Shown here: in pieces, positions 21,139 to 27,965 of the stretch | Layout: each line of letters starts with the position of its first letter | How positions within the stretch are numbered: the stretch's first letter is position 1 | Position numbers and translations under genes: made by a program | The notes under the pieces: model-generated | The model's database searches: none | Seen by the model: only the letters and a program-made list of their open reading frames with translations | What the model was told of the DNA's origin: nothing | Origin: CAZFDT01 sp964518335 | GTDB taxonomy: Bacteria; Planctomycetota; Phycisphaerae; Phycisphaerales; Phycisphaeraceae | Length of the DNA: 35,850 nt | Direction of reading: 5' to 3' | NCBI GenBank assembly: GCA_964518335.1 | Contig: CAZFDT010000052.1 | Location: forward strand, 1-35,850

Positions 21139-21451
21139 GAAGCGTTTTTGCCGCGATTTTAAGGGGTTTCGTGACCCCTTGGCGCCCGTCAGACTGTTCA
21201 CTTGAAGCGACTGCCTGCGCGATCATATCACTCACCCTATGATCCAGTTCAGCCCTTTCAACCCTCTGGATGTATTCTGCCTGGCGATCCCGAGTCGACT
21301 CAAAAAACATCACGAGTGCCGCTTCCACGCAAGTGGACTTGAGGCCTGGCCGCCCAAACGACGCTGCAAGCCTCGAAACCTGCTGGATGGCAGGCAGATT
21401 TAGCGCCCAGCCAACTTTTTTCTTCTGCTCGCTAAGTGCCATAAGACGCAT
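21119..21451 (-). CDS. Ribbon-helix-helix-like regulator candidate (110 aa)
   Basis: The ATG at 21451 has GAGGG six bases upstream, so MRLMALSEQ is preferred over the second Met. Residues 10-50 (KKKVGWALNLPAIQQVSRLA and FGRPGLKSTCVEAALVMFF) follow the strand-helix-helix pattern of ribbon-helix-helix proteins. The second half is charged and helical, with a basic C-terminus (KPLKIAAKTLPKPTRD). It is divergent from the early gene at 21547 across a 95-bp AT-rich operator region, the position of a phage repressor. Its 3' end overlaps the HExxH gene tail to tail. A repressor or antirepressor role is inferred. Confidence 0.55.
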   Translation of the reverse strand: MRLMALSEQKKKVGWALNLPAIQQVSRLAASFGRPGLKSTCVEAALVMFFESTRDRQAEYIQRVERAELDHRVSDMIAQAVASSEQSDGRQGVTKPLKIAAKTLPKPTRD

Positions 21452-21503
21452 AGTTTACCCTCACGTGACGCAGATGTTTTCTAGATTGTGTGTAGATCGA
21501 GGG

Positions 21504-21533
21504 TTGACACAGCCGATGATCTGCGTGTAATCT
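21504..21533 (+). promoter_or_regulatory. Sigma70-like early promoter
   Basis: TTGACA (21504-21509), an 18-base spacer and TAATCT (21528-21533) stand out in AT-rich DNA. Transcription would begin near 21540, only a few bases before the ATG at 21547, giving an almost leaderless mRNA. The -10 box lies inside the operator palindrome, so a bound repressor would block it directly. Confidence 0.65.
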
Positions 21534-21548
21534 AGATTTCACGCAGAT
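21519..21548. promoter_or_regulatory. 30-bp near-perfect operator palindrome
   Basis: The outer arms ATCTGCGTG (21519-21527) and CACGCAGAT (21540-21548) are perfect inverted repeats around AATCTAGATT (21529-21538), itself a palindrome. Only two symmetric positions in 30 bp do not pair. A related partial site upstream has ACGCAGAT (21468-21475) and TCTAGATT (21480-21487). It covers the early promoter -10 box and the first codon of the next gene. Confidence 0.8.
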
Positions 21549-21744
21549 GCGAATTTACGATCCAACCTCGAAGCGCGTGTACGTGACGGCGACGGACGCC
21601 CGGACGAAGAAGTCCCGATGCCTGACTGTCGAGGGCATGACGCCCGCCCAATTCATTCGCTTCGTCAAAGATCAGATCGAGCGTCAGCATCAGGAGCAAG
21701 ATGCCGAACAAGCCCCGCCCCCGGAAGTGGCGGCGGCCGCATAA
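21547..21744 (+). CDS. First early gene, small hypothetical protein (65 aa)
   Basis: The ATG at 21547 lies inside the operator, with no Shine-Dalgarno, consistent with a leaderless or near-leaderless message. The protein starts MRIYDPTSKRVYVTATDARTKK, a probable strand hairpin, then EGMTPAQFIRFVKDQIERQHQ, an amphipathic helix, and ends APPPEVAAAA, encoded by an exact copy of the dispersed 11-mer (21718-21728). It lies where Mu encodes Ner, but no HTH is visible. The function is unknown. Confidence 0.6.
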   Translation: MRIYDPTSKRVYVTATDARTKKSRCLTVEGMTPAQFIRFVKDQIERQHQEQDAEQAPPPEVAAAA

Positions 21745-21870
21745 GCAGTCACCCGCGGGGCGTACCCGCGGAATCACAGGGTTCGTGCGTCGGAAACGTC
21801 GCACGGCCCTTTGAGGGCGAAAGCCCTCGACAACCCCCGGAAGCCCGCTCGCCGCCTCGCGGCGGCGGCG
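21745..21870 (+). other. Non-coding hairpin cluster after the first early gene
   Basis: Several stems are packed here: CCGCGGG/CCCGCGG (21753-21771), GAGGGC-GAAA-GCCCTC with a GNRA loop (21813-21828), and a GC-rich stem near 21,845-21,870 followed by GTTTGG. A motif copy (21834-21843) sits between the second and third. The block at 21771-21793 is repeated with two mismatches at 20092-20114. It could be a leaky terminator or a structured RNA. Confidence 0.5.
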
Positions 21871-21929
21871 GGTTTGGAAGATGCCTTTGAAGGAGTCGGT
21901 CATGGGTGCATCCAAGGCAAGTGCAACAG

Positions 21930-22412
21930 TCAGGCGACCTTCCGCAAAGCAGCCGACGCGGCGAGACGGTCATCGGGCGGCGGTTCAGGCTCGGGTGGCT
22001 GGGGCCGGGTCGCGTACTCCAGCCACTGCATCACGGCGATCGCCACATCGATTGGCTCGTCAGTCGCTGCAAACACTTCGATTCGATTACCCCCTCGAAG
22101 CCCGGCTTGCAGATCTTCGAAGCTGGCTTGAATCCCACCCAGAATGGTGGCCGGATCGATGTCGAGGATGTGCTGGCGCAGTCTATCGATGCTCCGATCT
22201 CGTGCCGCCCACGCTGTGGTGCGAAGCAGCTCTTCTCGAAGCAGTCCGTGCAGAGGTTGATAGGCCTGGATCGACGCGCCTCGGCCAATATATTCTTGCA
22301 CAGCTCGGGGTATCAGCAACCGGTGGACCTCCTTTAGAAGCTTCAGCTGCGCCTTCTGCTCGGCGTCGAGCGCGATGGCAGGCTTCTTCTTTGACTTCCT
22401 CTTCTGCGCCAT
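21930..22412 (-). CDS. Hypothetical protein on the opposite strand to the early operon (160 aa)
   Basis: The ATG at 22412 has AAGGAG eight bases upstream, the best ribosome-binding site in this region. The N-terminus is very basic (MAQKRKSKKKPAIALDAEQK). A helical body follows (AQLKLLKEVHRLLIPRAVQEY, PLHGLLREELLRTTAWAARDR, IDRLRQHILDIDPATILGG), then VIAVMQWLEYA-type helix and an acidic Pro-rich linker (RPQPPEPEPPPDD). It looks soluble and possibly nucleic-acid-binding. It is divergent from the early operon across 327 bp, so it may be a lysogeny gene. No family is recognised. Confidence 0.65.
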   Translation of the reverse strand: MAQKRKSKKKPAIALDAEQKAQLKLLKEVHRLLIPRAVQEYIGRGASIQAYQPLHGLLREELLRTTAWAARDRSIDRLRQHILDIDPATILGGIQASFEDLQAGLRGGNRIEVFAATDEPIDVAIAVMQWLEYATRPQPPEPEPPPDDRLAASAALRKVA

Positions 22413-22739
22413 CACGCGGTCTCCTTGGGAAGGGTGGCCGCCATCGTACCCCCGGAAGTACCCCGGCGCGCTCGTCGCGCGGCGGAGGATTCCCTCGTGA
22501 AGCGCCTCGCCAGGCCGACTCCCCTGGCGGGGTGTGACAGCAACCCGGCGCGAACCTGCCATGGTCGCAGCGCCGGAGTGCATAGCGGGCCGCACGGACG
22601 ACGGCCCGGTTCCGGGGGGACAACGGACTGTCCGAGGGGCGCCACGGCTCGGTCGGGGGCGCCCCGTCGAGAACAACCGCCCGCCCTCGTGGGCCGGCGC
22701 ATGGACGATAGACGGTCGCGGATTCGCAGGGACGCGAAA
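22413..22739. promoter_or_regulatory. 327-bp divergent intergenic region with palindromes
   Basis: No convincing gene lies here. It holds an exact 11-mer (22449-22459), a near copy CCCCCCGGAAC (22609-22619, minus), the stems GCCAGG/CCTGGC (22509-22528), GGACA/TGTCC (22618-22633) and GGGGCGCC/GGCGCCCC (22636-22665). It lies between the starts of the minus-strand 160-aa gene and the early operon, so promoters for both are expected, but no clear -10/-35 pair is visible in this GC-rich DNA. Confidence 0.4.
22449..22459 (+). repeat. Dispersed 11-mer CCCCCGGAAGT (reference copy; all positions listed)
   Basis: Exact copies on either strand: 2642-2652, 13216-13226, 14045-14055, 16135-16145, 18824-18834, 21718-21728, 22449-22459, 28133-28143. 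One base shorter (CCCCGGAAGT): 7152-7161, 14033-14042, 17468-17477. Ending in C instead of T: 1783-1792, 7109-7118, 7121-7130, 7133-7142, 18489-18498, 21834-21843. Further near copies lie at 15583-15592, 17836-17845, 19566-19575, 19930-19939, 22609-22619, 22779-22787, 26372-26379, 33322-33330 and 35525-35534. Many are extended by CCCCCGC on the 5' side. Confidence 0.9.
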
Positions 22740-23330
22740 ATGACTGCTGCAGTAGAACCAGCCCGCGATTTCGTCCCAAGTTCCGGGGTAACTTCGGGGG
22801 GACCGGAGGCTCCCTTGAGCGTCGATATCCTCACCCGCTGCCACCAGGACGGTCTGATCGACCCGCGCGAGCTGGCGGACCTGTTCGACCTGTCCTTGAG
22901 CGGCGCGTACCGCTACTTCGAGGCGACGGAGCTGTCGTACTCGCGCCTGCGACGTTTGTTTCGCGCGCATCCGAAGGTGGCGCTGCTGCAGCGGTTCCTC
23001 GATGACCTGCTGGCGACGCGCAGCATGGTGGCGGTCGAGGTCGCCGACGCAGGCGAGCTCGACGCCAACGGCGACGGACGGCTCGATGCCGAGGACGCGC
23101 TGACCGGCGCGCTGGACCTGTCGATCAAGTCGGCGACGGCGGCGGCGCGGATTCACGCGTCGGCGGAGGACCGCATCATCAGCGCCGCCGAGCTGGGCAC
23201 GATCAACGAGCTGCTGGGCCAGGTGATCGCCGAGGCGGCCAGGGCGCGACAGATCGTCAACGTCCTGGCCGAGCGCCACGCGTCGCGGCGCCAGGCTCGG
23301 CCGCTGCCGAGAGAGGCGGTGCGACGATGA
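22740..23330 (+). CDS. Early regulator candidate with HTH-like N-terminus and EF-hand-like loop (196 aa)
   Basis: The ATG at 22740 follows CAGGGACGCGAAA; a much longer frame upstream is Arg/Pro-rich and rejected. After a disordered start, residues 28-80 look like a helix-turn-helix: DGLIDPRELADLFDLSLSGA, YRYFEATELSYSRLRRLFRA. This resembles CII-type phage regulators. Residues 108-119 read DANGDGRLDAED, an EF-hand/dockerin-like calcium loop. A helical C-terminal half (SAAELGTINELLGQVIAEAA) follows. Its start codons carry two degenerate motif copies (GVTSGG region). It is the first gene of the plus operon leading to the transposase. Confidence 0.6.
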   Translation: MTAAVEPARDFVPSSGVTSGGPEAPLSVDILTRCHQDGLIDPRELADLFDLSLSGAYRYFEATELSYSRLRRLFRAHPKVALLQRFLDDLLATRSMVAVEVADAGELDANGDGRLDAEDALTGALDLSIKSATAAARIHASAEDRIISAAELGTINELLGQVIAEAARARQIVNVLAERHASRRQARPLPREAVRR

Positions 23331-23650
23331 CGCGCGCGGGCGAGACCATCCACGACCGGCTGCTCATGGCCTGGGCGCGCGACCGGCGGCCGGCGATGGC
23401 GGCCACGGCGATGCAGCGGGCCAAGCTCACCGACCTGCTCATCCAGGAGGTCAGCGAGCACCTGGACGCGATGGCGCGGCACGGCTGGCTGAGGCGGATC
23501 GAGACGCCGACCGCATCGGGCCGGCCGTTGGTCACTTACGAGCCGACCGTGTTTGGCGCCCTGGCGATGGAGGCGATCAAGGTCCGCCGGGCCGTCGAGC
23601 GACAGCGCGAGCGCGGCCGGCGTGCGGAGAGGAGGCTGGCGTATGCCTAG
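23327..23650 (+). CDS. Small winged-helix-like protein (107 aa)
   Basis: The ATG at 23327 overlaps the previous stop (ATGA). Residues 10-75 suggest a winged helix: MAATAMQRAKLTDLLIQEVS, EHLDAMARHGWLRRIE, then ASGRPLVTYEPT as the wing. The C-terminal helix is very basic (VRRAVERQRERGRRAERRLA). A DNA-binding accessory role in early transcription or transposition is inferred from fold and position. Confidence 0.55.
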   Translation: MTRAGETIHDRLLMAWARDRRPAMAATAMQRAKLTDLLIQEVSEHLDAMARHGWLRRIETPTASGRPLVTYEPTVFGALAMEAIKVRRAVERQRERGRRAERRLAYA

Positions 23651-23972
23651 CTGGACCGAGCCGCGCGAGCAGCAGGAAGCCAAACTCACGGCGATCCACA
23701 CGATCGGCCTGGGCGGCAAGACGTTCGCCTGTCTGAATGCGGCGCAGGCGCACGTGGTGCGCTACTGCCGCGCCGTCGGCGAGACGCGGCTACGCGTGTA
23801 CCGCGGCTACGACGACCACCGATGCAGGGAGCCGGTGCTCAAGGGCGAGCGGCTGTGGCCGCTGGTCGAGCGCGGACGGGTCAACGAGCATCTGTTTGAC
23901 GACGTGCCCGAGTTCACCAAGCACATGCTCAAGCATCGCTGGGCGAGGGCGATGAGCGGGGAGGTCAACTGA
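23643..23972 (+). CDS. Hypothetical early protein (109 aa)
   Basis: The ATG at 23643 overlaps the previous stop by 8 bp; the longer upstream frame is antisense-like. It reads MPSWTEPREQQEAKLTAIHT, GGKTFACLNAAQAHVVRYCR, VGETRLRVYRGYDDHRCREP and ends with a helical, His- and Lys-rich segment (TKHMLKHRWARAMSG). Mixed alpha/beta, soluble. No family is recognised. Confidence 0.6.
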   Translation: MPSWTEPREQQEAKLTAIHTIGLGGKTFACLNAAQAHVVRYCRAVGETRLRVYRGYDDHRCREPVLKGERLWPLVERGRVNEHLFDDVPEFTKHMLKHRWARAMSGEVN

Positions 23973-23973
23973 T

Positions 23974-24345
23974 ATGGCGCTGCGCCTGACCACCTGGCCC
24001 GTCGAGACGGTCGAGCACGTCGAGTGCGATCGCGCGCCCGCGGCCGGGCGGGTCGAGTGCGTGATCTGCGGCAAGACGTACTGCGTCAATGCCGTCGTCG
24101 TGGATGAGGTCAAGCCGATGCCGACGGCGTTCGCCGGGGGTGGTCTGGACGTGGTGCGGATCGAGGTCGGCCGGTGCAGGCTGTACTGCGACCACTGCAA
24201 CAAGATCATCGAGTGGCGAGCGGAGATTTTCGAGGGCGGCCCGACTCGCAACGTGTTCGGCAACCACCGCCTGATCAGTAGCCCGAAGGTGATCCGCCAG
24301 TTCCTGGAAGATCACCCCGAGGCTGCAGGAGTCCAACAGCGATGA
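23974..24345 (+). CDS. Zinc-ribbon-like protein (123 aa)
   Basis: The ATG at 23974 follows the preceding stop by one base, with GGGGAGG upstream. Cys pairs ECVICGKTYC and LYCDHCNKI are about 45 residues apart, with beta strands between them (VVDEVKPMP, VVRIEVGRCR), a typical two-knuckle zinc site. Residues 85-115 are mixed. It precedes a small membrane protein and the transposase, all overlapping. The role is unknown. Confidence 0.55.
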   Translation: MALRLTTWPVETVEHVECDRAPAAGRVECVICGKTYCVNAVVVDEVKPMPTAFAGGGLDVVRIEVGRCRLYCDHCNKIIEWRAEIFEGGPTRNVFGNHRLISSPKVIRQFLEDHPEAAGVQQR

Positions 24346-24518
24346 CCGGAAGTCTGCTCGTGAAAATCCTCGTCGTCGGCGGCATCGGCCTGATCTACAT
24401 GCTGATGATCGCCGCCAACACCTACATCCAGGCCGAGCGCCGCGACGCGCGGCGTCGAGCCGAGCGGCACTTCGTGCGCCTGCCCCATCGAGGAGCGCTG
24501 ACCCGCCACATCCGATGA
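24342..24518 (+). CDS. Small single-pass membrane protein (58 aa)
   Basis: This short frame is bounded by two ATGA overlaps: its ATG (24342) overlaps the zinc-ribbon stop and its TGA overlaps the transposase ATG (24515). Residues 5-25 (LLVKILVVGGIGLIYMLMIAA) form one transmembrane helix, followed by a strongly basic cytoplasmic tail (QAERRDARRRAERHFVRLPH). Such exact double coupling argues that it is real. A membrane protein directly upstream of the transposase is unexpected; the function is unknown. Confidence 0.65.
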   Translation: MTGSLLVKILVVGGIGLIYMLMIAANTYIQAERRDARRRAERHFVRLPHRGALTRHIR

Positions 24519-26638
24519 GTGCGATGCCTGTCCCATCTTCGTTCGCAGCGTCGTCGCCGATGCCTGTGGCGCAGTGGATCAGCCTGCCCGAGGCGGCGCG
24601 GCGGCTCGACAAGAGCGTTGGGCATCTTCGCCGGCACTGTCGCGCGTGGGCCAAGCAGGGCAAGGCGCGGCAGATCAACGAGCCGGGCAAGCGCAGCTAT
24701 TGGCAGGTGCGTGGGTTGGCCCCGCATTCGGAGCATGGGGCTACTGCCGAGGCTTCCGCCGTCGGCGCGCCCGCGGCCGGCGGTCATCTGCGTCTGGCCG
24801 GCGAGGACATGCGGAGCATCCCCGAGGCTCATCGCGCGGTGGTGCTGCAGCGCAAGGCGATCCTCGACGCCTGGCAGGTGGCCATCGCCGAGGCCATCGG
24901 CCGGGGTGGCACGAAGGAGGAGGCGACCGAGTCTTTCCTGCGCAGCCGGCCGGGCCTTTCGCGCCGAACGCTGTACCGTTACCTCGGCGACTTTCAGCGA
25001 TCAGGATTTGCGGGGCTTATGGACGCACGTAAATTGCGCGACGCGGCCGACGCGGACGATCCGTTCGTCGCTGAAGTGCGACGGACGTGGCTGCGGTTGG
25101 GCAAGCCCAAGCTCACCACCTGTTACGACATCGCGCGGCTCGAAGCCCAGGAGCAGGGTTGGTCGCTCGTCTCGTACCGCCGCGTGTGCCAGCTCATGCG
25201 GAAGATCGAGCCAGCAATTCAAATCATGATGCGCGAGGGGAAGAAGGCATTCGAGGACAAGATCGAGCCGTTCATCGAGCGGGACTACTCAGCGCTGCGG
25301 TCGAACGAAATCTGGAATGCCGATCATCATCGCTTCGACGTGATCGTTGTCGTGGGCGAGCGGATGGACCAGGCCACCGGCGAGATCAAGCCGGTCTTCG
25401 GCCGGCCCTGGCTGTCGGCGGTCCAGGACTGCGCCAGTCGCAAGATCACCGGCTACGTCATTCGCGCCGAAGACCCGAATACCGATGTGATCCTCGAAGT
25501 CTTCCGCCTGGCTTTCGCCAGCCACGGCGTGCCCGAGATCATGTACTGCGACAACGGCAAGGACTTCGACGCCGTCGCCCTGGCCGGCGAGACGAAGCAG
25601 CAGCGCCGCAAGCGGCGCAAGCTCCGAGTCGAGCTGGACCCCGAGCGGATGCAGGGCGTGTACGCGAGCTTTGGTATACAGCATCGCCATGCCCAGAAAT
25701 TCCATGGACAGTCGAAGCCGATCGAGCGATGGTTCGGCACGGTGAAGGATCGGTTCTGTCGACTGCAGCCGACGTTCTGCGGCGGGAAGCCCGATGAGAA
25801 GCCCTACGGCCTGCAGGACCGGCTCGACGCGGGCGAGGCGCCCACGCTGGCCGAGTTCGTCGCATCCTTCGCGCGCTGGATTGAGGCGGACTATCACGGC
25901 CGCATCCACCAGGGCGACGCGATGGACGGACTCACGCCCAGTCAAGCGTTCGACGCCAAGCTGGTAGAGAAGCGCACGGCGCCCGAGAAGCTGCTGGAGG
26001 TCATGCTGCAGAAACGGTTCGCTCGCACAGTGGGCCAGGCGGGGGTCTGCTACAAGGGCCTCTACTTCGGCGACCGCGACCTGGCATTGGCCAGGTGGTT
26101 CGGCAAGCAGGTCTTCATTCGCATCAATGATCGCGATCTGAGTTCTGTGTCGGTCTGGTCGCCTGATGATGACTTCATCTGCGCGGCAACACAGAATCAG
26201 AAGCTGCCGTTCAACGCGGGGGCGCAGGAGCTGCGCGAGGCGCTCAACGAGAAGCGCCGCCACCGCAAGGCGATCGTGGCCGGCGAGGACGCCAAGCGGG
26301 CGCTGCGCGAGCCGCTGGCGGATCGGCTGGTGCGCGCCGCCCAGGACAAGGCGAAGTCACAGCCCCCGCCGCCGGAAGTTGAGCCGGCTGTCATAAAGCC
26401 CATTCGATCACCGCTCGAATCGGAGTTGGCGGCGCTTCAATGCGACGAAGCTCGTGCAACCATGCGCAAGGCCGTCGGCGACGGCACGCCGCATCCGAGA
26501 GCGGGGACGGCCGCGGTGAGCCGGTTCGCGTACCAGCCCACGTTCGCGGCCGACGACGCAGACGCTGCGCCGGCCGGATTCCGCTTCGCATACACGCGCA
26601 TGGCCGAGAATTCCTGGGGTGAAGAGGAGGACTTGTGA
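24515..26638 (+). CDS. DDE transposase, MuA-like (707 aa)
   Basis: The ATG at 24515 overlaps the previous stop. The N-terminus has a MerR/Mu-type HTH (WISLPEAARRLDKSVGHLRRHCRAW), then a second HTH region (SRRTLYRYLGDFQRSG). The catalytic core shows Asp270 (NEIWNADHHRFD), Asp346 (YCDNGKDF) and Glu404 (GQSKPIERWFG), the DDE triad of retroviral-integrase-fold transposases. A C-terminal mu-type domain (YKGLYFGDRDLALARWFGK) and a helical tail follow, with PPPPEVE from a motif copy at 26372-26379. It should cleave the phage ends and join them to target DNA, with MuB's help, for both integration and replication. Confidence 0.93.
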   Translation: MSAMPVPSSFAASSPMPVAQWISLPEAARRLDKSVGHLRRHCRAWAKQGKARQINEPGKRSYWQVRGLAPHSEHGATAEASAVGAPAAGGHLRLAGEDMRSIPEAHRAVVLQRKAILDAWQVAIAEAIGRGGTKEEATESFLRSRPGLSRRTLYRYLGDFQRSGFAGLMDARKLRDAADADDPFVAEVRRTWLRLGKPKLTTCYDIARLEAQEQGWSLVSYRRVCQLMRKIEPAIQIMMREGKKAFEDKIEPFIERDYSALRSNEIWNADHHRFDVIVVVGERMDQATGEIKPVFGRPWLSAVQDCASRKITGYVIRAEDPNTDVILEVFRLAFASHGVPEIMYCDNGKDFDAVALAGETKQQRRKRRKLRVELDPERMQGVYASFGIQHRHAQKFHGQSKPIERWFGTVKDRFCRLQPTFCGGKPDEKPYGLQDRLDAGEAPTLAEFVASFARWIEADYHGRIHQGDAMDGLTPSQAFDAKLVEKRTAPEKLLEVMLQKRFARTVGQAGVCYKGLYFGDRDLALARWFGKQVFIRINDRDLSSVSVWSPDDDFICAATQNQKLPFNAGAQELREALNEKRRHRKAIVAGEDAKRALREPLADRLVRAAQDKAKSQPPPPEVEPAVIKPIRSPLESELAALQCDEARATMRKAVGDGTPHPRAGTAAVSRFAYQPTFAADDADAAPAGFRFAYTRMAENSWGEEEDL

Positions 26639-27789
26639 TGGATGACACCCCCAAACCCAGCAACGCGCTGATCGATCGAGCGCGGATCAGAGGAGCATCA
26701 CGGATGATCGCTTCAGGCACGGACCCCAAGGATGTGACGCCGGAGCAGATTCAGCAGGTCGCGTCGGATGTCGAGCTGTTCTGCCGTGCCAATAAGGTCA
26801 GCCGAGCGGCGGTAGCGAAGGCGATCGGCTATTCGCAGAGCGTCGTGACCGAGTTCCTGAAGGGAACCTACGCCGGCAAAGCTGGCCAGGTGGCGCTGGA
26901 CCTGGAGGACTGGATGACCGCCGAGGAGCAACGGCGGGCGAACCAGCTGCAGACGACGTTTGTCTGGACCAACGTCGCCCAACAGATCAAGAGTGTTGCG
27001 TCCTACTGCCTCGACATGAAGAAGGTCGGGCTGATCTACGGTCCCGAGACCAGCGGCATCGGTAAGACCACGGCGCTCAAGGCCATCGCGCAGGAGCTCG
27101 GCCCGCGACGCTCGACCCTCGTCACGATCGACAAGTGCGACGCCAACCCCACCGGGCTGCTGCGGAAGATCCTCGCCGGCATGCGCCTGGAGCAGAGCGG
27201 TAGCAACGCGCAGCGGATGGACCGCGTGGTCGAGCACCTCAAGGGTCGATCGCACCTGCTGATGATTGACCAGGTTCACAACCTGCGCTTCGCCAAGGAA
27301 GACCGCCCGTTCTACTACCTGATGGACATCTACGAGGCGACGAGCACCGCGCAGCTGTGGTGCGGTACCAGTGACCTTGTCGCGTATCTAACGCGGCAGA
27401 AGACCAAGACGCTCGATGAGCCTCTGGCGCAGATCAGAAGCCGCATCTTTCCCTGTGTGGACCTGATGGAGGTGTTTAACCAGTCGGGCGGCGGCGACCC
27501 GCTGTACACGGTCGATCAGGTGCGCGAGATGTTCGCGGGGTTCGGGCTAAAGCTCACGCCCACGGCGGGCCAGTGGCTGTGCAAGCTGGCACTTCAGCCT
27601 GACAGCGGCGCCCTGCGGATCTGTGTGCAGGTCATGGAGTTCGCAATCTTCCTGGCCAAGGATCGCCGTCTGGGCTCGGTCGATGTGCCGCTGCTCAAGG
27701 AGGCAATCAAATGCAGCCTGACCAGCGACCGCGCGATTCGCATGATCCAGAACGTCGAGCAGCCAGAGGCCCTGCTGAAAGTCGCGTAG
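26638..27789 (+). CDS. MuB-like AAA+ target-selector ATPase (383 aa)
   Basis: The ATG at 26638 is used (TGATG overlap, AGGAGG eight bases upstream). The N-terminus is an HTH (SRAAVAKAIGYSQSVVTEFLKG), as in Mu B. The ATPase core has Walker A GPETSGIGKTT (135-145) and Walker B LLMIDQVHNL with Asp211. The residue after that Asp is Gln rather than the usual Glu. The arginine-finger/sensor region includes QLWCGTSDLVAYL and IRSRIFPCVDL. It is coupled to the transposase. It should bind target DNA, stimulate the transposase and give target immunity. Confidence 0.88.
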   Translation: MDDTPKPSNALIDRARIRGASRMIASGTDPKDVTPEQIQQVASDVELFCRANKVSRAAVAKAIGYSQSVVTEFLKGTYAGKAGQVALDLEDWMTAEEQRRANQLQTTFVWTNVAQQIKSVASYCLDMKKVGLIYGPETSGIGKTTALKAIAQELGPRRSTLVTIDKCDANPTGLLRKILAGMRLEQSGSNAQRMDRVVEHLKGRSHLLMIDQVHNLRFAKEDRPFYYLMDIYEATSTAQLWCGTSDLVAYLTRQKTKTLDEPLAQIRSRIFPCVDLMEVFNQSGGGDPLYTVDQVREMFAGFGLKLTPTAGQWLCKLALQPDSGALRICVQVMEFAIFLAKDRRLGSVDVPLLKEAIKCSLTSDRAIRMIQNVEQPEALLKVA

Positions 27790-27809
27790 CGACAGGAATG
27801 GAGCGCCGG

Positions 27810-27965
27810 ATGCAGGTATCGGTGTCGAGTCTAGCGGGATGCACGATGCTGGTGACGGTGGTCGCCACGCGAAGGCTTCGTCTTCGCGTCCTGCTCGCGA
27901 CGTGGTTGATCTGGCTGGCCTGCCGTGTGCTGCGGTGTGATGTTCAGTTTCAGGAGGCGCGATGA
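27810..27965 (+). CDS. Small membrane protein (51 aa)
   Basis: The ATG at 27810 has GGAG seven bases upstream; an ATG at 27798 would add four residues. Its stop overlaps the next ATG (ATGA). A hydrophobic segment with a basic flank (RLRLRVLLATWLIWLACRVL) suggests a single-pass membrane protein. The short length makes the call uncertain, but the coupling to the next gene is exact. Confidence 0.45.
   Translation: MQVSVSSLAGCTMLVTVVATRRLRLRVLLATWLIWLACRVLRCDVQFQEAR

Noticed and set aside
21881..22537. Plus-strand ORF opposite the 160-aa minus-strand gene, with GAAGGAG before an ATG near 21901
   Set aside because: Composition is antisense-like (Arg, Ser, Ala runs), while the minus-strand frame has a better start, amphipathic helices and a strong ribosome-binding site.
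22425..22739. N-terminal extension of the early regulator frame
   Set aside because: Pro/Arg/Gly-rich with no domain, spans palindromes and motif copies; ATG at 22740 is preferred.
26638..27789. MuB called inactive because Walker B has Gln instead of Glu
   Set aside because: I recall IDQ-HN-type Walker B residues in related MuB-like ATPases, so the substitution may be normal for this branch.
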